From IMG/VR virus record IMGVR_UViG_3300044691_000099, positions 1 to 26,540 of that record: 26,540 nt of DNA; one strand, given 5' to 3'. Position numbers and translations under genes: made by a program. This stretch comes from a virus. Every line of letters begins with the position of its first letter. Position 1 is the first letter of the stretch. A model generated the notes under the pieces. It was not told the DNA's origin, did no database searches, and worked only from the letters and a program-made list of their open reading frames with translations. Below are positions 14,682 to 23,035 of this stretch, one piece after another.

Positions 14682-16288
14682 GCTGAACTGAACGCTTTGA
14701 TAGTCGCGCCGACGAGATCGCGATTGACTGGGTCAATGACCTCGATATCAACCACATTGTCCCGCCCCCAGCCGAGCTTTCGCCACATCGTGCGCGTGCG
14801 ATATTCGCCGATCTTTCCCAAGGGGCGAGAAGTTCTGTCTCCGAACGTGTTCCCGCCGTCGCGCGATATAGCGAGCGTGCACTGAGGATTAGAGCCCATG
14901 CCGCTAGCGTTGCCCTGCCCAACGTTGAAATCGAGTTGCAGCGTCTGCATGAACACGCGCCCGCGCTGCCCCTTGTCCCATATGTGCGGCGCGCGGCGCT
15001 TGGCGAGCAGTGGCCAGCCCGCGTCGGTATAGGAATTGCGCGTGAGCTGGTAAAGCGCTCCGTTCTGGTAGTCGCCGACGATGCGCATACCGGCAAAATT
15101 CATGAATGCATTCGAACGGTGCCGATGAAACGCCTGTGCGTACGGGTCATAGGACAGGCGCTTGTGCAGCAATCCAGACTGCCCGTCATAGACCCAGGTC
15201 ACATCGGCGGTCGGGAACGTGAGCACATAGAACTCGTGCGTGTCTTCCTGATAGGTGTAGGCGACCGCGTCATCGGTCGTCGCGTACATCGCTACTTCGT
15301 CGCCGAATGAAGCCGTGGAGACGACCTGATCCTGAAAGCCCTGCGTTTTGATGATGACGTTCTCGCCGCGTTCGGAGCGGCCGAACCACATGAGGCCCTC
15401 TCCAAAGCGCGCAACCGAAAACTTGGCTTTACAGCCCACCTGAATCAGCGTGCCGACAATGCGTTGAAATGCGAAGGTCGCGCCGACGCCGCCAGGCGCA
15501 CCGCCCGCGTTGTACCAAATTTCCGTGGTCTTATCGCCGATCAGCCAGAGCAGTTCCTTGTTTTCCCAAACGGCGATGAGGTTGTCTGCTGCAGCGTCTT
15601 TCAGTGCGAAGAACAGTGCATTGAAGGTGAGGCTGTACGGCTGCGAGTTCGAATAGAACTCTTGCGTGCCCGGTTTGTTGAAGATCCACCAGCCGTCGAT
15701 GTAGGCGACCGTGTCGGAACCTACAAAGTTCGGGTCGGTGATTTGCGAGAATGCGCGCGTCGAGATGTTGTACAGGTAGCCATTCGGGCCATCTACGATT
15801 ACCGCATTGCCGCCGCCCGTGTTGTTATCGCGGATGCACACCGGGCCGCTGCTCGTTTGAAGCGTGCCAACCGATGTCAGTGACAGAGTCGGGAAAGCCG
15901 TTGGACCAGAATATATCGCCGTCACCAGATAGCAGGCGTTACCGATGACTGCGAGGGCCGTGGTATCAACGGTATTTCCGCTGATCGCGTCATTGTTCGC
16001 CGGCAGTTCCCACATTCCACGCACAGGCAGTGAGGGGCCGGAATAGGGCTGCGGCCATACGGTCATTGTCGAGGTAAAGCCGGGTGCGCCGCCGCCCGCC
16101 GCCGCGACTAGCTGGACGAGGCCGGGCGCGCCGAGCAGCCCCAGCACTTCCTTGGAGTTGCCGGGATCAACCTCAGGATAGAAGTTGATACAGATCTGAT
16201 CGTCTTGGAGATGGTTCGGCGCGGCGTCCTGGCCGCCAGCGAATCCCCAATCGCCGAAGAAATCGAGAGGTCCGTTTGAGCCAGCCAT
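14678..16288 (-). CDS. tail hub / DNA-stabilisation protein, P22 gp10-like
   Basis: The 536-residue protein follows the gp4-like gene directly (TAATG overlap). P22 gp10 (472 residues) forms the tail hub under the portal and holds packaged DNA. Marks of the family here are the N-terminal segment PNHLQDDQICINFYPEVDPG, the repeated blade-like pattern (VIVDGPNGYLYNISTRAFSQ, then DPNFVGSDTVAYIDGWWIFN), the GENVIIKTQGFQDQVVSTAS section, and a C-terminal CTLAISRDGGNTFGDRTSRP followed by GEYRTRTMWRKLGWGRDN. The last part is a very typical ending of podoviral gp10-type proteins. Blade repeats suggest a beta-propeller core. No signal or membrane segment is present. Confidence 0.82.
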   Translation of the reverse strand: MAGSNGPLDFFGDWGFAGGQDAAPNHLQDDQICINFYPEVDPGNSKEVLGLLGAPGLVQLVAAAGGGAPGFTSTMTVWPQPYSGPSLPVRGMWELPANNDAISGNTVDTTALAVIGNACYLVTAIYSGPTAFPTLSLTSVGTLQTSSGPVCIRDNNTGGGNAVIVDGPNGYLYNISTRAFSQITDPNFVGSDTVAYIDGWWIFNKPGTQEFYSNSQPYSLTFNALFFALKDAAADNLIAVWENKELLWLIGDKTTEIWYNAGGAPGGVGATFAFQRIVGTLIQVGCKAKFSVARFGEGLMWFGRSERGENVIIKTQGFQDQVVSTASFGDEVAMYATTDDAVAYTYQEDTHEFYVLTFPTADVTWVYDGQSGLLHKRLSYDPYAQAFHRHRSNAFMNFAGMRIVGDYQNGALYQLTRNSYTDAGWPLLAKRRAPHIWDKGQRGRVFMQTLQLDFNVGQGNASGMGSNPQCTLAISRDGGNTFGDRTSRPLGKIGEYRTRTMWRKLGWGRDNVVDIEVIDPVNRDLVGATIKAFSSA

Positions 16289-17286
16289 TATCTGTACCCG
16301 CCGTGAAGAATCCAGCCCCCATCAGCACGGTTCCCGCGCGTCAGTGCGCGGTCGTATTGCGCCACGCTGGCCGGCGTCGCGTTGAGCGCCTTGATGTAAT
16401 CGCTGGCCTCTTTGGCAAGCTTCACCAGCATCCCCGGAACCGTCACGGGGCTGATGTATTCGATCCAGATATCACGCGCGAGCAGCAGCTTGAGGCAGCG
16501 CGTATACCCCTGCGGCATGACCAGCACCTGATTCAGCGTCAGGTTACCGAGGATCGTGTCAGTGAAGATATGGCACTCAGAGCTATTCCCCGGCGTCTGG
16601 TAGACGTTCAGCAGGCCATAGGGAAACGTGTTGTTGTACCAAGCGACGGTTGGCCACGGCCCCGGCTGCGCCTTGTACAGGAACTGTGTGTATTGCGTCT
16701 CCGTCGCGCAGACATCGAGCGTGAAATCAAGCGAGTTGAAGCGCGTGAAGCCGTGCGTGATGCGCAGCGGGCGCGGGATCGGGAAGTCACCCGGCACGGT
16801 GAATGTCACGCTATCGAGGCCCGTCGAGTTGCCGATCGCGTTGGCGGACATCGTGACTGTATTGGCGCCGACCGCCGTCACCGTGGTATTGAGCGGAATC
16901 AGCCCCTGCACATCGCTCAGGATCGAACCTGAGCCGATCTGAAAGGCCGGGTTCTGTCCCGCGACAAGCTGCGAGGGCAGGTTCGTAACACCCGTGATGA
17001 CGTTCGAGCCCGACGTGAGCGTGCCGGTGAATGGTTGCAGGCCGAGCAGCGCACACGTCGGATTACCGACCTTGTAAAGCTTCTGCTGCGCGGTCCACGA
17101 CAGGATGTTTTCCTGCGAACCGAAGATGAACTGTTTGTCCGTGCTCAGGGAGTCCAGCAGATCGTTCAGCGTCTCCAGGCAATCCGTCTCGTCGTAGTCC
17201 GCGAGCTGTTCGCCAGACTGGTAGGAGTTGATCTTGCGCAAGGCGCTCTTGATAATGCCCAGCGCCGTAGTCGTGCCGACGGTCAT
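16288..17286 (-). CDS. tail adaptor / DNA-stabilisation protein, P22 gp4-like
   Basis: The 332-residue product sits between coat and gp10-like genes, as gene 4 does in P22. The N-terminal helical part (ALGIIKSALRKINSYQSGEQ, then CLETLNDLLDSLSTDKQFIF) and C-terminal helices (TRCLKLLLARDIWIEYISPV, then LAKEASDYIKALNATP) match the all-helical portal-adaptor fold. Between them about 100 residues of beta-type sequence (about 85-170, TLTSGSNVITGVTNLPSQLV) are inserted, so the protein is twice the length of P22 gp4 (166). The insertion may be a surface domain. The start is ATG 17286, overlapping the stop of the PASTA-like gene (ATGA). Confidence 0.72.
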   Translation of the reverse strand: MTVGTTTALGIIKSALRKINSYQSGEQLADYDETDCLETLNDLLDSLSTDKQFIFGSQENILSWTAQQKLYKVGNPTCALLGLQPFTGTLTSGSNVITGVTNLPSQLVAGQNPAFQIGSGSILSDVQGLIPLNTTVTAVGANTVTMSANAIGNSTGLDSVTFTVPGDFPIPRPLRITHGFTRFNSLDFTLDVCATETQYTQFLYKAQPGPWPTVAWYNNTFPYGLLNVYQTPGNSSECHIFTDTILGNLTLNQVLVMPQGYTRCLKLLLARDIWIEYISPVTVPGMLVKLAKEASDYIKALNATPASVAQYDRALTRGNRADGGWILHGGYR

Positions 17287-17615
17287 GAAAATGCTCCTGC
17301 AGAGAACTGGCTTGAGACGGCCATCTTTGGCGCGTTGACCGTGAGCGTGATAGGCGGCGTATAGGACTCGTTCACGGGTGTCGTGTTAGTCACGGTGACG
17401 GGTTGGCCAGCGGCGGGTGACTGCGCCGTGACGGTCTCAACCGGACTCCCGCTCTGCCACTTGATAGCGACTGGCCACGGCGAGAAGTACCCCACCATGG
17501 GCGGAGGATTTGCAAGCGTCGGCACTGATCCATCGTTCGGGATGATGTTCGCCGTGATAAGCGCCACCGTCGCCGCACGCCAATTCAAGCCAACCAGATT
17601 GGGCATCGTTGCCAT
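17283..17615 (-). CDS. PASTA-like small protein (110 aa)
   Basis: The N-terminal part (MPNLVGLNWRAATVALITAN, then IIPNDGS) has the start pattern of PASTA domains (P-x-L/V-x-G, an Ala-rich helix, then a turn and strands). The second half (SPVETVTAQSPAAGQPVTVT) completes the usual P-G/P-A-x-G-x-x-V ending. PASTA domains in cellular proteins bind peptidoglycan or act as spacers; in a virion such a fold could decorate the particle or help it attach. No P22 gene stands in this place. The start may be ATG 17615 or ATG 17606; a terminator lies just upstream, so expression depends on read-through. The fold call is moderate. Confidence 0.55.
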   Translation of the reverse strand: MATMPNLVGLNWRAATVALITANIIPNDGSVPTLANPPPMVGYFSPWPVAIKWQSGSPVETVTAQSPAAGQPVTVTNTTPVNESYTPPITLTVNAPKMAVSSQFSAGAFS

Positions 17616-17628
17616 GTCATCTCACAAG

Positions 17629-17654
17629 AAAAAAGGGCCACCCGAAGGCGGCCC
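17629..17654 (-). terminator. rho-independent terminator inside the late operon
   Basis: Read on the - strand: GGGCCGCC, loop TTCG, GGTGGCCC (8-bp stem with one G-T pair), then TTTTTTCTT. A UUCG-type loop and T-tract make it a strong intrinsic terminator. It lies between the probable decoration gene (stop at 17687) and the PASTA-like gene (start 17615), so it can cut the late transcript after the head genes and lower expression of tail genes relative to coat. Confidence 0.85.
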
Positions 17655-17686
17655 CAAGGCCGTGAGGCCGTCGGTGGAGACTCTGT

Positions 17687-18094
17687 TTACCAGTCCAACT
17701 GGTTGCCGGAAGCAGGCTTGGTCCAGTAGGGCAGAATGCGCACGACCGATACCTGATACGTTTCGGCGGTCGGCACGATCGGCGCTGCCGTGGCATTGAT
17801 ATAAGTGATTGCGATCGTATCAACCGCAGATACGCGCGCATTCACAATACCCAAGCCAGCTTGGAAACTCGGCTTGCTGACCGTCACGTTATCGGCGACC
17901 AGAAGGCCAATGCCGGTGGCGGAAAACGTCTGCTCAGCAGTCGTATTTGCAGCCACCGATGCCGGCGTGAGTGCAATGCTGAACAATCCCTCTTTCCAGA
18001 GGTTGCCAATCGGCGTTACGGTGGTATCCGGCGCGGTGCTGGCGTTCGGGCCGGGGTTGCTGCCGTCGATATTGGTGTTTGCAGGAAATGCCAT
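17687..18094 (-). CDS. probable head decoration protein (135 aa)
   Basis: The gene follows the coat gene by 12 bases, with AAGGAG eight bases before ATG 18094. The product is beta-rich, without cysteine, membrane span or signal peptide. It begins with an extended polar arm (MAFPANTNIDGSNPGPNAST), then TPIGNLWKEGLFSIALTPAS, and ends in RILPYWTKPASGNQLDW. Small abundant proteins encoded just after coat are often capsid-stabilising or decoration proteins, and the terminator placed after this gene suggests it is made at the same high level as coat. No family was recognised with certainty. Confidence 0.55.
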   Translation of the reverse strand: MAFPANTNIDGSNPGPNASTAPDTTVTPIGNLWKEGLFSIALTPASVAANTTAEQTFSATGIGLLVADNVTVSKPSFQAGLGIVNARVSAVDTIAITYINATAAPIVPTAETYQVSVVRILPYWTKPASGNQLDW

Positions 18095-18106
18095 GATGTC
18101 GACTCC

Positions 18107-19483
18107 TTAGCCCGAGACACGAACGCCAAGCGAACGGTACAGACTGGAGAGGCCATAGGCCACATCCATCCGTGTCGGCTCAGCATCGTTGTTGATGGTG
18201 TACTGCGTCACGCATCGAATCGAGAGACCGAGGTCCTCGTCGTATGCGCGGCTCGCTTCTACGGCACTGCGCGGCAACGGCAGATCGACGAAGGCCAGCG
18301 CGTAGGCGTCCCGATGGAAGTACAAGTTTTCCGTCGAGGACGTGTTCAGCGCTGCGCCGCCGTTCAGCGTCACCACTTGACCGTTCAGCGTCTGACCCGC
18401 AGCCAGTGCGCAGTTCTGGAACTGCCCGCCGGTAATCACGCACTCGCCGATCGTCAGGTCGATCAACCCGCCTGCTGTCGCCGTGTACTGGCCGGTCAAA
18501 GCGTTGAACGTGCCGTTGGTGAGCGTGGCGGGCGAGAACTGCGGACCGCCAGGCGAAGCCGCGCCCGTCATCTGCGCATAGCCAGCCGGAGGCAGAACGA
18601 CGAATTGCTTGAGCGTCGTGCCGTAGCGGCTACGGTTCTGCGGGTTGACCGGATAGACGTTGGCAATCTGCAGCGTGTCGCCCACTCGCGCAGCTGCAGA
18701 ACTGGCAGTCAGGCCCGAGAGCGTCAGCGTTCCCGTTTGCGCCCATCCCGAGGTCAGGAACGCGCTACCCGGCGTCGCGTTGACAACAGGCGAACCAAGC
18801 AGGGAGCCCGTCGCATAGTTCGCGATGTTCGGATCTTCGAACCAGTCCGCGCCCGCGGTCTTCACCGCGACCATGCCGGTCTCGAAGAAGTCGCTGATCT
18901 TGGCTTGCGGGTTGAAGAGACCCGACAGTGCCGGCGTGAGGAACGCATTGGCGATCGGGTGCAGCATTGCCACGGGCATCACACCCTTGGGCATGCCTTC
19001 CGACACGAGCTGAGCACGGGCATTGGTGAATGCCTGCAGAGCTACCTGTGCGGTCTGGCCGGAACCCGGAGGCGTACCCGGCGTGCCCTGGCGCATTGCG
19101 GTTTGCTGAAATGCGAAATAGGCAGTGTCAGAGTCGACCCGGTTGCCCACCGCAATCATGGCCGGATCGATGAACCGCGACTGGAAGTCGTCGATATCGA
19201 GCAGCATGTTGATGGTGTTGAACTGAATGTCGACGTGGAACTGATACAGGATGTTGACCGGTACGTAGTTCTCGGTCGAGGGCTCGACGTTCAGCGCGGG
19301 GCCAAACGTACCGATGTAGCGCGGGGGCAGGCGCACGTTACACGTGCCGCCAATCTTGCGACCCTTTACCCCGAACTCCTTATCGTACTGACGGTTTACC
19401 TTATCCGACAGTACGCACATGTTTGCCAGAACCGGGAGTGCCCGGTTGGTGATCTGGCTGATGGTGAGAAGCTGATTCGCCAC
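18107..19483 (-). CDS. major capsid (coat) protein, P22 gp5-like
   Basis: The best start is GTG 19483: GGGAG lies six bases upstream, and the resulting N-terminus, MANQLLTISQITNRALPVLA, matches the family start. A TTG 12 bases further up lacks support. The 458-residue product has the P22-type coat pattern: NRQYDKEFGVKGRKIGGTCN, RLPPRYIGTFG, YQFHVDIQFNTINMLLDIDD, a central GLFNPQAKISDFFETGMVAV, and a late YFHRDAYALAFVDLPLPRSA. It is slightly longer than P22 gp5 (430). The subunit would have an HK97 fold with an inserted beta domain (about residues 220-340). It lies after the scaffold and portal genes, as expected. Confidence 0.88.
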   Translation of the reverse strand: MANQLLTISQITNRALPVLANMCVLSDKVNRQYDKEFGVKGRKIGGTCNVRLPPRYIGTFGPALNVEPSTENYVPVNILYQFHVDIQFNTINMLLDIDDFQSRFIDPAMIAVGNRVDSDTAYFAFQQTAMRQGTPGTPPGSGQTAQVALQAFTNARAQLVSEGMPKGVMPVAMLHPIANAFLTPALSGLFNPQAKISDFFETGMVAVKTAGADWFEDPNIANYATGSLLGSPVVNATPGSAFLTSGWAQTGTLTLSGLTASSAAARVGDTLQIANVYPVNPQNRSRYGTTLKQFVVLPPAGYAQMTGAASPGGPQFSPATLTNGTFNALTGQYTATAGGLIDLTIGECVITGGQFQNCALAAGQTLNGQVVTLNGGAALNTSSTENLYFHRDAYALAFVDLPLPRSAVEASRAYDEDLGLSIRCVTQYTINNDAEPTRMDVAYGLSSLYRSLGVRVSG

Positions 19484-19551
19484 AATGGCTCCCAAGCGCG
19501 CATAAGCGCAAAGCGTTGCAATTGCGCAGCTTGGAGACCACCGGGCACGGC

Positions 19552-20586
19552 TTAATGCCGCTTACGAGCGTTGAGGTTCGTGCGATTGCGCTTGGCGAAG
19601 TCTTCGATTGATTCTCGGATGTTCATATCCTTCGAATCCTTCGATGCTCCTGCGCTACCACTTCCTTCCAACGGCGTGAACACCGGGGCCGGCTTGCTGC
19701 GCGGCTTACTCAGGTCAATGCCTGTGTCTACGCTCGGTTCGGCCTTGAGGGGCTTTCCGTTGGAAGTGTCATCACTCGACTTATCGTCGTGCTGAGCCGC
19801 CTTGCGGGGCTCGAATGGCGTGAGAGTACTCTCGATCTTGCCGATTTTCACTAATTGCGAGTGCGGCGAGAGTTTCAGGAGTGATACCAGCACATCAGGA
19901 TTCTGCGCGAGATAGTAGGTAAGTTCAGCGACCATCTCTGATTCTTCGAGATAAGTTCCGATAGCGGGCGAAAGTTGGGTTTCGCCGACGGCGCCATTGA
20001 CGACATCCTCAAAATCAGGAACAAGTTCGATGGCTTTCTTGATGCGGCCGGTGGCGGTAGCCATGCGTTCATCGAACTTCCGCTTGTCGGATGCGACCCG
20101 ATCTTCTTCTGCTTTCTCGGCGAGCCGTTTCTCGATACCGTAATCGATCATTGCATCTACGTAGGCCGCCTCGTTGGCGAAATTCTCACGCTGCGGAGGC
20201 GTTGCCTCGGCCTTGGGTTCCGGCTTGGGGGTGAGTTTAGCCTTCAACTCTGTATTCTCGCGTTCCAGCCGGTCCGCACGCTGCTGGGCTAGCGTGCGCT
20301 CATTGTATTGCGCCTCTGCGAACTCTTCCGCAGCACGGAGCTTCGCCGTCTTCCTTCCGATGGCTTGCTGCATAGTCTTCGTCAGAACACGCTTCTGCTC
20401 TGCAGTCAGACCATTTTCATCCTCGTCTTCTTCAGACGGCTTGACAGGATCAGCGGCCTTGTCGACCGGCTTCACTTCCGGTTTCGCCACTTCCACTGCG
20501 GGCTTCGCTTCCGGCTGATCAAGCGTTATGCCTGCGTCAGCCAAGATTCCGGCGGTGTCGTTGCTATCGAGTGTGACTATGGTCAT
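19552..20586 (-). CDS. scaffolding protein, P22 gp8-like
   Basis: The 344-residue, highly charged protein lies between portal and coat, the standard scaffold position. The N-terminal third is acidic and Pro/Lys/Glu-rich (PEAKPAVEVAKPEVKPVDKA); residues about 60-120 form a helical coiled coil (LRAAEEFAEAQYNERTLAQQ, then RADRLERENTELKAKL); a helical middle follows to about 250. The C-terminus is basic (DFAKRNRTNLNARKRH), in line with the basic helix-turn-helix tail by which P22 scaffold binds coat. No cysteine or membrane segment is seen. The start overlaps the portal stop (ATGA). Confidence 0.78.
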   Translation of the reverse strand: MTIVTLDSNDTAGILADAGITLDQPEAKPAVEVAKPEVKPVDKAADPVKPSEEDEDENGLTAEQKRVLTKTMQQAIGRKTAKLRAAEEFAEAQYNERTLAQQRADRLERENTELKAKLTPKPEPKAEATPPQRENFANEAAYVDAMIDYGIEKRLAEKAEEDRVASDKRKFDERMATATGRIKKAIELVPDFEDVVNGAVGETQLSPAIGTYLEESEMVAELTYYLAQNPDVLVSLLKLSPHSQLVKIGKIESTLTPFEPRKAAQHDDKSSDDTSNGKPLKAEPSVDTGIDLSKPRSKPAPVFTPLEGSGSAGASKDSKDMNIRESIEDFAKRNRTNLNARKRH

Positions 20587-22787
20587 TGCTGCTCTCCGGT
20601 CGGCTGTTGTGCTGCGGCTCGGTCGGCCGCTGCGTTAAGGTTGTCGTTATGCATCGAAGTCATTGCCATTGCTGCCTCATGCTCGATCTGGTCGGCAAGC
20701 ACTCGCGCCGTATGATCGCGATCAGCGCGGGAATCGATGATCTTTCCGCCGGCGCGGATCTCTTCGACCTTGATAGCGGTATCGGCCCTGGTCTCGGTAT
20801 CGTGCGCCTTGACGACAGCGGCCATATGCGCTTTCTGAAGGCCTTGCTTGACCTCAGTTTCAGCGGCTTCCAACTTCTGCTTAAGCGCGGTGTTCTCGTT
20901 GGCAAGCGACTGAATGACGCTCTTCGCGCGGCTCGACATGCCGTCCATGACCTTCTTCAGGCCTTCAGGATTCGCAGCCATCAGACGATCAGCAAGCTCC
21001 TGCATGTACGGATGGTCGATGGAGCGGAACACGAGGTCAGGTGCAGTCTTCGAGATGATCTCGGCCAGCGCTGGGATCTTCAGCAGCTCGATCATATTTT
21101 CAGCGCCTTCTTCGCGCTTCGTGTCGTAGCCGGGGCCGGTGTCCATCACCACGTCATAGGTGCCTACCGACAGATCGTTTTTGATGCGCGTGATGCCGTC
21201 ATCATCGGTCTGCTCGTTGACCTTGACCATCTGCGGCGTCGAATCCTCACCGATGATCCGCTGCATGCGGCCGGGCTCGGAATAGTAGGTAGGAATCCAT
21301 TCGGTCATGACGCGCCAGCACTGCGCAATGGCTTGCGTCAGATGGTCGTAATACTGGAAATGTGATTGATCCGACAGCCATTGTCTGCGGTCGATCGCAC
21401 GACCTGACACCACGACACCCTTCTCATCTTGACCTGGTTCGTTAGGTGCGCCCGCCAGCCCCATCAGGTTCGATCGCATTCCCTGTACGAACTCGCTGAA
21501 CCCGGCTTCGATCTGTGCGGGCGCTTGCCGTGCCGGCGGCGGAACCATAACCGGCAGACTGCCCGTCTCAATAACGATCGGCTTGTAGACCAAGACCGGA
21601 TGTGCCTTCTGGTTCGCGTTATCCCATTCAGGATGCCCGTCAAGCTGCCCCTCGGCCGCAACCCATGGAGCCTTAGGAGCAAGGCCCAGCCGCTTGATCT
21701 TAGCGACCTCGCCATAGTTGACCATGCGCTGTGCATCCATCAGCCCATCGACCATGCCCTTACGACTTACCTTGCCATCGATATCTGTCGAGTTACCATC
21801 GACGCGGAACACGGGGATATGTTTTCCGGGAAGCTGCTGACGCTCGACGACAACAAGGCCATTCAAGCGAAACCATTCAACCTGCTGTTTCATCGAGTCG
21901 CGCTCGCCTTCGATCTTGGCACCGGCCGCGGTGAGCTGATCGACGGCATCCCTCAACACAAAGCGTTGACCCGGAAGTTTCGGCAACTCGGATTGAAACA
22001 GCATGTGCTCCTGCCCCGTCTTGTCCCGGATCATGTAGAGCTTTTCGGCCATCTCGCGAATGCGGAAATACTCGGCAAGGCGTACAGATTCTTTATCCTC
22101 CCAATCGATACGGCTCTGCGTACGCTCGGAATCAACCCAATTGACATTCTTCGCATTTGGATAACGCCGGCGGTACTCCTGCCGCTTCATCAGGACCGAG
22201 ATCACGCACCAGTTCTGGTCTGCTCCGCTCGGCATGATGGCGCTGGGGTCCATGCTCACGCTGAAAATGTTCGGGATCGGCAGGATGCGCAAATCCTTCC
22301 TGAATGACCGCGGGTTCTCGTATTCGGCGACCAGACGGAAATAGCCTTCTCCCGCATCGACTGCGCGCTCGGCGGCCAGATCGTAGGCAATGGAGGCCTC
22401 GGAGCGCGTCTCCACGTGCCGCCCAATGCCGTTGATGATCTCGGCAAGCTCAATGTCTGCGCCATCGCCTACAGGGTGGCATTTGCCGCGTGGGCGCTGC
22501 TGCTTGATGTTGTTCACCACGCGACGCACGAACGTATCGGTCAGGTTGATGGTCAACTCGATCGAATCTTCGACGTCGACATTAGGCTCATCATCCCATT
22601 GCTTCCCATCGCGAAAGATCATCGCCTCTTTCGCACGCTTGCGGTTATCCGAATAGGCTTCGTCCGCGATCTTCAGGCGGTCGCGCGCTTCTTCAAAGAT
22701 GTCCTCCTCACTGATCGCCGCAAACTCGCGGTCCTCTTCCGTGCGGTCCGAGGGGGCATTGGAGCCTTGTTCGGTTTGATCGGTCAT
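20583..22787 (-). CDS. portal protein, P22 gp1-like
   Basis: The start is taken at ATG 22787 (MTDQTEQG), which has GAGGG close upstream and overlaps the previous stop by ATGA; an ATG six codons earlier has neither. The 734-residue product is close to P22 portal length (725). Family marks are an acidic N-terminus then FEEARDRLKIADEAYSDNRK, FRDGKQWDDEP, the stem and wing segment (QQRPRGKCHPVGDGADIELA), GVVVSGRAIDRRQWLSDQSH, and a long helical C-terminal barrel (SVIQSLANENTALKQKLEAA and beyond) of the type seen in P22. Twelve subunits form the DNA entry and exit ring at one vertex. The next gene is scaffold. Confidence 0.9.
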   Translation of the reverse strand: MTDQTEQGSNAPSDRTEEDREFAAISEEDIFEEARDRLKIADEAYSDNRKRAKEAMIFRDGKQWDDEPNVDVEDSIELTINLTDTFVRRVVNNIKQQRPRGKCHPVGDGADIELAEIINGIGRHVETRSEASIAYDLAAERAVDAGEGYFRLVAEYENPRSFRKDLRILPIPNIFSVSMDPSAIMPSGADQNWCVISVLMKRQEYRRRYPNAKNVNWVDSERTQSRIDWEDKESVRLAEYFRIREMAEKLYMIRDKTGQEHMLFQSELPKLPGQRFVLRDAVDQLTAAGAKIEGERDSMKQQVEWFRLNGLVVVERQQLPGKHIPVFRVDGNSTDIDGKVSRKGMVDGLMDAQRMVNYGEVAKIKRLGLAPKAPWVAAEGQLDGHPEWDNANQKAHPVLVYKPIVIETGSLPVMVPPPARQAPAQIEAGFSEFVQGMRSNLMGLAGAPNEPGQDEKGVVVSGRAIDRRQWLSDQSHFQYYDHLTQAIAQCWRVMTEWIPTYYSEPGRMQRIIGEDSTPQMVKVNEQTDDDGITRIKNDLSVGTYDVVMDTGPGYDTKREEGAENMIELLKIPALAEIISKTAPDLVFRSIDHPYMQELADRLMAANPEGLKKVMDGMSSRAKSVIQSLANENTALKQKLEAAETEVKQGLQKAHMAAVVKAHDTETRADTAIKVEEIRAGGKIIDSRADRDHTARVLADQIEHEAAMAMTSMHNDNLNAAADRAAAQQPTGEQQ

Positions 22788-23035
22788 AGTGCCCTCAAGC
22801 GACATACGGCTGGGTTGATAAATCTATTACGAAACTCGCTTGGGTCCATCATTAAATCGGTGAACTCAAATGGACTAGTCCGCGTGTGGTTAATGCCATG
22901 CGATATTTCTAGATAGCTCAATACCGGGTCACTCGAAAATGAGACCGTGACTATCACACTCTGTGGCCGCGCAACAAGTTCGAAAGCTACATCAACTGCT
23001 ATCAATTTCAGAATATCAGTGACTCTTGTGGTCAT
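22784..23035 (-). CDS. small protein of unknown origin between terminase and portal (83 aa)
   Basis: Start ATG 23035 and stop TGA 22784 both overlap the neighbouring genes by ATGA, so this is a translated member of the late operon. P22 has no gene here. The product is soluble with a mixed alpha/beta look (ILKLIAVDVAFELVARPQSV, then IVTVSFSSDPVLSYLEISHG) and an acidic Phe-rich C-terminal third (PFEFTDLMMDPSEFRNRF). The DNA is visibly richer in A+T than the flanking terminase and portal genes, which suggests later acquisition. I do not recognise the family. Confidence 0.6.
   Translation of the reverse strand: MTTRVTDILKLIAVDVAFELVARPQSVIVTVSFSSDPVLSYLEISHGINHTRTSPFEFTDLMMDPSEFRNRFINPAVCRLRAL

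Noticed and set aside
17861-19555. 564-codon open frame on the + strand opposite the coat gene
   Set aside because: It is antisense to a clear P22-type coat gene, Arg/His-rich as expected of a mirror frame in G+C-rich DNA, and without family motifs.
21429-22307. 292-codon + strand frame opposite the portal gene
   Set aside because: It is antisense to a well-supported portal gene, with no recognisable domain and no suitable ribosome-binding site.
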